NCBI GenBank assembly: GCA_900290385.1
Contig: OMSV01000106.1
Location: 1 to 5,295 of the forward strand
DNA from: Syntrophobacter sp. SbD2
Lineage (GTDB): Bacteria > Desulfobacterota > Syntrophobacteria > Syntrophobacterales > Syntrophobacteraceae
Reading direction: 5' to 3'
Length of the DNA stretch: 5,295 bases
A program made the translations under genes and the position numbers. Position 1 is the first letter of the stretch. Each line of letters starts with the position of its first letter. Below the pieces are notes generated by a model that ran no database searches, was not told where the DNA came from, and saw nothing but the letters and a program-made list of their open reading frames with translations. Positions 1 to 4,108 of this stretch are shown one piece after another.

Positions 1-1
1 C

Positions 2-496
2 GGGTCCAAGGTGGTTGAAAAGACAGGCACAGGTTTTTCAAAAGTTGTTGGCAGCTCTGCTAAAATGACCGAGCTTGCGGGCGAGATAGCGTCGGCTTCC
101 AGCGAGCAGGCCCAGGGGATAGAGCAAATTTCACTGGCCGTATCCGAGATGGACAAAGTCGTCCAGCAAAGTGCTGCAGTGGCGGAGCAGGCGGCTGGGA
201 CCTCACTGGAAATGAATCTGCAGGCAGAGCGGATGCAAGGGTTCGTAGGCGACCTGGAAATGATGATCAACGGCTGTTCGGTGCAGCGGGGTGCGGATAA
301 GAGCAAAGAGGGCCGCAGATCCGCCGGCGCGCCTTCGATTTTTGAAAACGAGGGAACGATCTTTACAAGCGGAGGATCGAGGAAATCCGTTGGTGTCAAT
401 TACGGAAAATCCGGTGGCAAAGGAGCGCATACAGGACACAAAAAGCTTGCTCCGGAACGGATCATACCCTTCGAAGAAAAGTCATTCGATTTCTAG
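2..496 (+). CDS. Methyl-accepting chemotaxis protein, C-terminal part (5' end outside window)
   Basis: The reading frame is open to the left edge, so only the last 164 residues are present. The first ~90 residues are the C-terminal descending helix of the cytoplasmic signalling coiled coil: heptad-spaced, Ala/Gln/Glu-rich, with the methylation-type stretch ASSEQAQGIEQI and then QQSAAVAEQAAGTS, typical of MCPs. In this family these Glu/Gln residues are methylated by CheR and demethylated by CheB to adapt signalling to the CheA kinase. The hairpin tip that contacts CheA/CheW, the membrane segments and the sensor domain lie upstream of the window. After the helix comes a ~70-residue polar, Gly/Ser/Lys-rich linker ending in PERIIPFEEKSFDF, an acidic-aromatic tail of a kind I associate with deltaproteobacterial receptors. 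The reductase gene follows 27 bp downstream with no visible terminator between them, so co-transcription is possible. The family call is secure; the ligand cannot be told. Confidence 0.92.
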   Translation, partial: GSKVVEKTGTGFSKVVGSSAKMTELAGEIASASSEQAQGIEQISLAVSEMDKVVQQSAAVAEQAAGTSLEMNLQAERMQGFVGDLEMMINGCSVQRGADKSKEGRRSAGAPSIFENEGTIFTSGGSRKSVGVNYGKSGGKGAHTGHKKLAPERIIPFEEKSFDF

Positions 497-509
497 CCGG
501 GTATTGAAC

Positions 510-517
510 AGGTGAGG
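510..517 (+). promoter_or_regulatory. Shine-Dalgarno AGGTGAGG deciding the reductase start
   Basis: AGGTGAGG sits 6 nt before the ATG at 524. A GTG at 512 is in the same frame but lies inside this ribosome-binding sequence and would add only MRLS before the conserved MGKLLVTGASGFLG start. ATG 524 is therefore preferred. Confidence 0.7.
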
Positions 518-523
518 CTGTCG

Positions 524-1429
524 ATGGGAAAACTGCTGGTCACCGGTGCAAGCGGTTTTCTGGGCTGGAATTTATGCCGCATGGCACAAGGCCGATGGGA
601 TGTATATGGCCTTGTCCGCCGGACTCAGAATCAGCTTCAGGGAGTAGAACTTCGGCGGGCCGACCTGACCCGATTCAAAGAGATAAAAGAAAATCTTCTG
701 CAAATTCGCCCTGATGCGCTAATTCATGCAGCAGCCGAATCCAACCCCAATTATTGCCAGCTAAATCCTGCGGTGTCCCACACGATCAATGTTGAAGCCA
801 CTGTCAACCTGGCCTCGCTTTGCGCGGACCTGCGCATTCCTTTGGTCTTTATCTCATCGGACCTGGTCTTTAACGGCCTGAAGCCGCCGTACAGTGAGAA
901 CGATCCCGTCTGCCCCGTTTCTATCTACGGGGAACACAAAGCTGAAGCCGAAAGGGCTGTTCTGGACAGGTATCCCCAGGCACTGGTTTGCCGCATGTCT
1001 CTTATGTTCGGCGATGCCGGGCAGGGTGCGGCCAGCTTCATTCAGCCCTTGATAGAGGATATGAGGAACGGCCGGCAGATTAAGCTCTTTATCGATGAGT
1101 ACAGGACGCCGGTAAGCGCTACGAATGGCGCACAGGGGATTCTGCTTGGGCTTTCCAAAACAAATGGGATTCTGCACATTGGAGGCTCGGAGCGCATTTC
1201 CCGCTTTGATTTCGGAAAACTGCTGCGGGATATACTCGGAGCGCACAATGCCAAGCTTTATGCATGCACGCGGCAAAGCATGGAGTTAGCCGCCCCTCGT
1301 CCGGCGGATGTTTCGCTTAGCAGCGCCAGGGCCATGGCTATCGGGTTTAAGCCCGGCCCTTTACGCAAAGAGCTTGAAAGACTGGCTTGCACCAGGACTG
1401 AGGGTAGAGGACTGAGGACTGAGGACTGA
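524..1429 (+). CDS. NAD(P)-dependent sugar-nucleotide reductase, RmlD-like extended SDR
   Basis: This 301-residue protein is an extended short-chain dehydrogenase/reductase. It starts directly with the Rossmann nucleotide-binding strand, TGASGFLG at residues 7-14 (TGxxGxxG). ISSDLVFNG at 110-118 matches the STDYVFDG-type block of dTDP-4-dehydrorhamnose reductases, and YGEHK at 135-139 is the YxxxK catalytic pair. A late APRPADVSL segment matches the RPxxSxL block of RmlD proteins. The family reduces or epimerises nucleotide-activated sugars in the cytoplasm, but no other dTDP-rhamnose gene is present, so the substrate is unknown and no symbol is given. The conserved fold ends near residue 287 (KELERLA). 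The last dozen residues (TRTEGRGLRTED) and the TGA stop are encoded by a tandem GGACTGA repeat, so the natural C-terminus has probably been replaced or extended. It may be co-transcribed with the upstream chemoreceptor gene. Confidence 0.85.
   Translation: MGKLLVTGASGFLGWNLCRMAQGRWDVYGLVRRTQNQLQGVELRRADLTRFKEIKENLLQIRPDALIHAAAESNPNYCQLNPAVSHTINVEATVNLASLCADLRIPLVFISSDLVFNGLKPPYSENDPVCPVSIYGEHKAEAERAVLDRYPQALVCRMSLMFGDAGQGAASFIQPLIEDMRNGRQIKLFIDEYRTPVSATNGAQGILLGLSKTNGILHIGGSERISRFDFGKLLRDILGAHNAKLYACTRQSMELAAPRPADVSLSSARAMAIGFKPGPLRKELERLACTRTEGRGLRTED
1395..1429 (+). repeat. Tandem heptanucleotide repeat, GGACTGA x5 (one unit diverged)
   Basis: Five in-phase 7-bp units: GGACTGA at 1395-1401, a diverged GGGTAGA at 1402-1408, then exact GGACTGA at 1409-1415, 1416-1422 and 1423-1429. 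The array covers the final codons and the stop of the reductase. Because 7 is not a multiple of 3, gaining or losing one unit would shift the frame and change the C-terminus. It resembles the short tandemly repeated repetitive sequences (7-mers) known from cyanobacteria and some other bacteria; that resemblance is an inference. Confidence 0.85.
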
Positions 1430-1574
1430 GGCAGGAAGCGGGGAGCAGGAGCGGAGCTGACTTTTCACCCGAAGCTGGGAAGCAACGTGGCGCTCCGCGA
1501 GGGGCGGGGCCATATTATGCAGTTCCTTAGGGGCAGGAAAATCCCGGCCGTAGATACTCATTTGCCGGATGGTT
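1430..1574. other. Convergent intergenic spacer, repeat-like, no gene
   Basis: This 145-bp gap lies between the reductase (+) and the NarL-type regulator (-). It begins with a purine-rich stretch (GCAGGAAGCGGGGAGCAGG) continuous with the heptamer array, and includes a GC-rich core near 1490-1510. The - strand stays open from 1561 back into the repeat, but its translation is low-complexity and has no good ribosome-binding site. I see no credible gene here, only one weak hairpin near 1544-1568. Confidence 0.55.
1544..1568 (-). terminator. Weak candidate terminator for the NarL-type regulator
   Basis: Read on the - strand just after the regulator stop: CCGGC, a 15-nt loop, GCCGG, then GATTTT. 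The stem has only five base pairs, the loop is long and the U-tract short, so this is a poor intrinsic terminator. It is listed because it is the only hairpin in the right place. Confidence 0.22.
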
Positions 1575-2231
1575 CTATTTTGTTATGAGTCCTTTTTCCA
1601 TGGCGAATGCGGTAAGTGATGAAGCGCTGTGGAGGTCGAGTTTTTTCATCAGGTTGGCGCGGTGTTTTTCAACCGTCTTGGAGCTTATGCACAGATAATC
1701 GGCAATGTCTTTGTTTCTGTAGCCCTCGGCGATCATCTTTAGAATTTCGCGCTCGCGCTGTGTGAGGGTATCCCAGGAGGTGGATGATTTGACACTCTGT
1801 CTTCCCTCAAGATACCCCTCGATCACCCTTTCCGAAATACCTGGGCTAAGATAGCTCTTCCCCGCGAAAAGATTGTCAATGGCCAGCATCAGTTCGCCGT
1901 GAGTGGCGTCCTTGAGGATGTAGCCTTCGGCGCCCGCCTTAAGGGCAGTCAGGATGTGCTCCTCGGTCTTGTGAACGGTAAGAACGAGAATTTTTGTGGA
2001 GGGGTGCAGCTTTTTAATTTCCTGAATCGCCCCCACTCCGTTCATCCTGGGCATCGACAGGTCCATCAGGATCAGGTCAGGCTTTAAGGATTCGACCGCG
2101 CGAATGGCCTCCAGGCCGTCCTGCGCCTCGCCAACCACCTCGAAGGCCGGGTTGGAGGACAGAAGCATTCTCAGCCCTTCCCTTAGGATCGTGTGGTCTT
2201 CGGCGATTAAGATTTTTTTTCTTTGCTGCAT
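1575..2231 (-). CDS. NarL/FixJ-family response regulator (REC + LuxR-type HTH)
   Basis: This is a 218-residue DNA-binding response regulator of normal family length. The receiver domain covers residues ~5-122: acidic pair E11-D12, phospho-acceptor D57 in LILMDLSMPRMNG, T85 and K107 in the GYILKD block. These are all the residues needed for phosphorylation by a histidine kinase. A ~30-residue linker leads to a LuxR/GerE helix-turn-helix at ~154-215, with LTQREREILKMIAEG, KDIADYL and the recognition helix SSKTVEKHRANLMKKL. Phosphorylated members usually dimerise and bind dyad DNA sites. The start ATG (2229-2231) is preceded by AAGG with 8-nt spacing. It is divergent from the CheY-like gene and shares with it a spacer holding two dyads, so autoregulation is plausible. 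No kinase gene is adjacent, so the cognate signal is unknown. Codons 4-7 contain a run of eight A on the coding strand. Confidence 0.93.
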   Translation of the reverse strand: MQQRKKILIAEDHTILREGLRMLLSSNPAFEVVGEAQDGLEAIRAVESLKPDLILMDLSMPRMNGVGAIQEIKKLHPSTKILVLTVHKTEEHILTALKAGAEGYILKDATHGELMLAIDNLFAGKSYLSPGISERVIEGYLEGRQSVKSSTSWDTLTQREREILKMIAEGYRNKDIADYLCISSKTVEKHRANLMKKLDLHSASSLTAFAMEKGLITK

Positions 2232-2266
2232 AGGTCAAACCTTAACGAAAGCGATGAATATCGGAG

Positions 2267-2281
2267 AAAATACAGTATTTT
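2267..2281. promoter_or_regulatory. Candidate operator, dyad 1: AAAATAC-A-GTATTTT
   Basis: A perfect 7-bp inverted repeat around a single central base. Its size suits a dimeric helix-turn-helix protein. It overlaps the candidate -10 of the NarL-type gene. The arm GTATTT recurs in dyad 2. Confidence 0.55.
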
Positions 2282-2301
2282 GACGCCGCTATTACTGTAA
2301 A
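2272..2301 (-). promoter_or_regulatory. Candidate sigma-70 promoter of the NarL-type regulator
   Basis: On the - strand, TTTACA (complement of 2296-2301, five of six matches to TTGACA) lies 18 bp before TACTGT (complement of 2272-2277, three of six matches to TATAAT). The -35 overlaps dyad 2 and the -10 lies inside dyad 1, so a protein bound there would block it. Initiation would be near 2265, leaving a ~35-nt leader. Confidence 0.33.
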
Positions 2302-2313
2302 TAGAGTATTTAC
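2297..2313. promoter_or_regulatory. Candidate operator, dyad 2: GTAAATA-GAG-TATTTAC
   Basis: A perfect 7-bp inverted repeat around three central bases. Its centre (2305) is 31 bp, about three helical turns, from that of dyad 1 (2274). It lies ~66 bp upstream of the start point predicted from the + strand TATAAT, close to the usual position of a class I activator. Confidence 0.55.
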
Positions 2314-2358
2314 CGCCCTGTGAAGCTATGAAAAAATCAAAACTACTTTGTCGATAAA

Positions 2359-2364
2359 TATAAT
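2359..2364 (+). promoter_or_regulatory. Candidate -10 box (TATAAT) of the CheY-like gene
   Basis: A consensus TATAAT hexamer 52 bp before the CheY-like start. The best-placed -35 (ATCAAA at 2336-2341) is poor, which fits a promoter that needs an activator, for example one bound at the dyads upstream. An A-rich stretch just upstream could act as an UP element. Confidence 0.4.
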
Positions 2365-2415
2365 AGCTGGAGTTAGTCCAATTTCAATAGAAATCAACTG
2401 CTCTTAGGGGGAAAA

Positions 2416-2829
2416 ATGTGTTTTGTCCTACTGGTGGAAGACAGTTCAACTTTTCGAAAATCGATGAGAGAAATGCTGACGCTTAGATTTCCCGCGCTCA
2501 ATATAGAGGAGGCATCCGATGGTGAGGAAGCACTCCAAAAATTGGAGAACACGAACCCCGACATAATCTTTATGGACATCAGGCTGCCGGGCAAAAACGG
2601 TCTGGAAGTCACCAAAAAAATCAAAGAGGTTAATTCCGACGTGGAGGTGGTCATTCTGACCAGCTATGACATTCCCGAATACAGGGCCGCCGCTTTGCGC
2701 AGCGGCGCAAGTCATTTTTTCACCAAAGGAAACTCCGGGAGCGATGAAATAGCCACTATTGTAAGATCCATCTGTCAAAAGAGGGGTAAGGACGTATGCA
2801 CCGGGTTTCAGGTCCCTGAAGTCAGGTAG
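2416..2829 (+). CDS. Stand-alone receiver-domain response regulator (CheY-like)
   Basis: This 137-residue protein is a single receiver domain with no output domain. It has E8-D9 at the end of the first strand (LLVEDS), phospho-acceptor D54 in IIFMDIRLPGKNG, T82 (ILTSYD) and K104 (FFTKGN), so the phosphorylation chemistry looks intact. The last ~15 residues (KRGKDVCTGFQVPEVR) are a short polar tail. Such proteins act by phosphorylation-dependent binding to a partner (flagellar switch, kinase or other protein) or as phosphate sinks. YDIPEYRAAALRSGA resembles the receivers of NarL-type regulators and GASHFFTK is a usual receiver block, so it may descend from a DNA-binding regulator that lost its output domain. 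The start ATG has AGGGGG 4 nt upstream. The small HTH gene follows 56 bp later and could serve as its output, which is speculative. Confidence 0.9.
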   Translation: MCFVLLVEDSSTFRKSMREMLTLRFPALNIEEASDGEEALQKLENTNPDIIFMDIRLPGKNGLEVTKKIKEVNSDVEVVILTSYDIPEYRAAALRSGASHFFTKGNSGSDEIATIVRSICQKRGKDVCTGFQVPEVR

Positions 2830-2845
2830 CTGTTTTTATTTTCCA
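2807..2845 (+). terminator. Weak candidate terminator/attenuator after the CheY-like gene
   Basis: TTCAGG (2807-2812) and CCTGAA (2815-2820) form a dyad inside the last codons of the CheY-like gene. The T-rich stretch TGTTTTTATTTT (2831-2842) begins 10 nt after the dyad. That distance and the tiny loop make it a weak intrinsic terminator at best; partial read-through into the HTH gene is likely. Confidence 0.25.
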
Positions 2846-2852
2846 AATCTAT

Positions 2853-2858
2853 CATAAT
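2853..2858 (+). promoter_or_regulatory. Possible -10 box (CATAAT) of the small HTH gene
   Basis: CATAAT matches TATAAT at five of six positions in an AT-rich gap, but there is no good -35 at 16-18 bp. If it is used, transcription would start near 2865, at the beginning of the hairpin that covers the ribosome-binding site. Confidence 0.28.
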
Positions 2859-2863
2859 ATATA

Positions 2864-2878
2864 TCCTGAGTATCAGGA
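2864..2878 (+). promoter_or_regulatory. Dyad TCCTGA-GTA-TCAGGA overlapping the Shine-Dalgarno of the HTH gene
   Basis: A perfect 6-bp inverted repeat with a 3-nt centre. Its right arm contains the first four bases of the ribosome-binding sequence AGGAGG (2875-2880), which stands 5 nt before the ATG at 2886. As RNA it could partly mask the ribosome-binding site; as DNA it could be an operator. Confidence 0.45.
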
Positions 2879-2885
2879 GGGGAAA

Positions 2886-3176
2886 ATGAGCATAAACGGA
2901 GAAGATGTGGCCGGTTACTTGTCTGCCGACGAGGTCAGGATGAAAATGCGCATGTCCGGCGGGTTTCTCAGGTTTCAGAAATGGCTCGTAATTTACAACT
3001 TGCTGGTCGACCCTAGGCCGCTTGAGGAAATCGCCAGGCACACGGGCCTCTCGGAATCAAGCGTGTATAGGATTATTGCCGAGTATAACAATGCAGGTCC
3101 CGAGTCGATCGACTCCATTGGAAAGATGGGCCGGCACTCCTGGTTCGAACAAGCCGGAACGGCTTCAATTATATAA
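2886..3176 (+). CDS. Small helix-turn-helix protein, resembling the N-terminus of IS630-type transposases
   Basis: This 96-residue protein has one recognisable domain: a helix-turn-helix at ~45-68, EEIARHTGLSESSVYRIIAEYN. It is preceded by LSADEVRMKMRM...FQKWLVIYNLL and followed by GPESIDSIGKMGRH. This order (LSxEEV, a helix, eIArxlGls.stVyr...Yn..G...l....GR) is the layout of the DNA-binding part of IS630/Tc1-type transposases and of free-standing HTH proteins derived from them. The DDE catalytic domain is absent: the frame stops 13 residues after GR, and the convergent fusion gene begins 24 bp later. It may be a domesticated DNA-binding protein or a truncated remnant. A strong AGGAGG ribosome-binding site and compact context favour an expressed gene. 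It may form an operon with the CheY-like gene upstream. No Cys or His metal-binding cluster or membrane segment is visible. Confidence 0.75.
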   Translation: MSINGEDVAGYLSADEVRMKMRMSGGFLRFQKWLVIYNLLVDPRPLEEIARHTGLSESSVYRIIAEYNNAGPESIDSIGKMGRHSWFEQAGTASII

Positions 3177-3200
3177 CATCAACTTTGAGTGTCCGAACTA

Positions 3201-4028
3201 CTATCTTCGCCCGATCTTTGCGCTCAGGTCTGCAAGCCAATTCAGATGGACCTTTTCGTCTTCGCCCAGCCGGTGGAAAAGCTCCTTTGCCGGGGTATCC
3301 GCGCAGGTTTGGGCCATGCGCAGGTAAAGGTCAAGGGCCTGGATTTCGATCATCATGGCCAGTTCCAGGCAGTCCTGGGCAGACTTGAGGTAATCATCGT
3401 TGCGGGCAAGAAAATCGTCGATTTTAAGTCCGCCCTCCATCACGCCATCCGGTGCGCAGGGGGCCTCGGGTCCTGCTCCCAGCGATTCGAGAAGCCGCAG
3501 AAGGCTGTGTTTGTGGCTTTCCTCGGCGCTGAGAAGCTTTTCCAGCAGGCGCCGCACCCCGGCAATTGTGCTCCTGTTAAAGGCCGCCCTGTAGAATTGC
3601 TCGAGGCCTGCTTCAAACCTGCATGCTATCGTAGCAGCCTCCAGGGCGGATTCATCCCCGCGCATGAACTGGAGGTGCAGTTCAGGGGTGTTTGCAGCCG
3701 TCCCGTGTTCCCAGGTCTCTATTCCGCCCTCGAGGTGTAAGACTCGGTGAAACCCGCGTCTGGCCAGAAAATGGGCGGCCATCCGGCTCCTTCCGCCCAC
3801 TGAGCAGTAGATGATTAAATCGCGTGTGCGATCAAGCTGTTCCAGGGAGTCTGCAAGCAGAGGCAACGGAATGAGCCTGGCGCCGGGCAGGTGAGATTGC
3901 TCGTATTCCTCGGGCTGGCGAACGTCAATGAGCTGGTAGGCCCCTTCCGTGTGCTCGGCAATATATAACTGAAGGTCCTCAGGAAAAATTACCTCAACAA
4001 CCCCGGGCGGGTCCTTATCGTTCGCCAT
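3201..4028 (-). CDS. Rhodanese-ferritin-like (rubrerythrin-type diiron) fusion protein
   Basis: This 275-residue cytoplasmic protein has two domains. Residues ~12-110 are a single rhodanese domain: LIDVRQPEEYEQSHLPGA at 33-50, the active-site loop CSVGGRS at 75-81 with C75 as the predicted persulfide cysteine, and HLEGGIETW. Residues ~125-270 form a ferritin-like four-helix bundle with both halves of the diiron site: E139-x6-Y146, E169-xx-H172, E228-x6-Y235 and E258-xx-H261. No rubredoxin-type CxxC centre follows, so electrons must come from elsewhere. Rhodaneses move sulfane sulfur; rubrerythrin-type centres commonly reduce peroxide or handle iron. Handling of reactive sulfur or oxygen species in an anaerobe is a reasonable inference, not a demonstrated function. 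The start ATG has GGAG 7 nt upstream. It lies 61 bp downstream of the deacetylase gene on the same strand and converges on the small HTH gene with no terminator in the 24-bp gap. Confidence 0.9.
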   Translation of the reverse strand: MANDKDPPGVVEVIFPEDLQLYIAEHTEGAYQLIDVRQPEEYEQSHLPGARLIPLPLLADSLEQLDRTRDLIIYCSVGGRSRMAAHFLARRGFHRVLHLEGGIETWEHGTAANTPELHLQFMRGDESALEAATIACRFEAGLEQFYRAAFNRSTIAGVRRLLEKLLSAEESHKHSLLRLLESLGAGPEAPCAPDGVMEGGLKIDDFLARNDDYLKSAQDCLELAMMIEIQALDLYLRMAQTCADTPAKELFHRLGEDEKVHLNWLADLSAKIGRR

Positions 4029-4084
4029 GAACCTACTCCGTAGAGCAACAATAAATAGTAACGAACCAATGGGCCGTTGTGCGG

Positions 4085-4108
4085 AAAAATCAAAGGCCCT
4101 GAAGGCCT
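4085..4108 (-). terminator. Intrinsic terminator at the end of the deacetylase gene
   Basis: On the - strand, AGGCC, loop UUCAG, GGCCU, then UUGAUUUUU. The 5-bp stem overlaps the last deacetylase codons and the U-rich tract runs just past the stop. The stem is short but GC-rich with the usual U-run, so partial termination before the downstream fusion gene is likely. I found no convincing promoter in the 61-bp gap. Confidence 0.45.

Larger units (their letters stand above)
2232..2415. promoter_or_regulatory. Divergent regulatory region between two response regulators
   Basis: This 184-bp spacer is clearly more AT-rich than the flanking genes and must hold the promoters of both divergent regulators. 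It contains two perfect dyads (2267-2281, 2297-2313), a candidate - strand promoter overlapping them, an A-rich stretch at 2330-2342, and a perfect TATAAT at 2359-2364 for the + strand gene. I see no small ORF in it. Confidence 0.7.

Noticed and set aside
512..523. GTG alternative start of the reductase
   Set aside because: It lies within the AGGTGAGG ribosome-binding sequence that serves ATG 524 and adds residues before the Rossmann strand that are not expected.
1451..1498. Inverted repeat GCGGAGC ... GCTCCGC in the convergent spacer
   Set aside because: The 7-bp arms are 34 bp apart in GC-rich sequence with no T-run, so it is neither a good terminator nor a clear operator.
1361..1561. 66-codon - strand frame across the heptamer array and spacer
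   Set aside because: Low-complexity translation, no credible start signal, and it overlaps the reductase end and a repeat.
2446..2778. 110-codon - strand frame opposite the CheY-like gene
   Set aside because: It is a shadow of a receiver gene with all conserved residues; no motif of its own.
3189..3740. Long + strand frame of 183 codons opposite the rhodanese-ferritin gene
   Set aside because: It is antisense to a protein with complete rhodanese and diiron motifs; its own translation shows no recognisable domain and no Shine-Dalgarno sequence.
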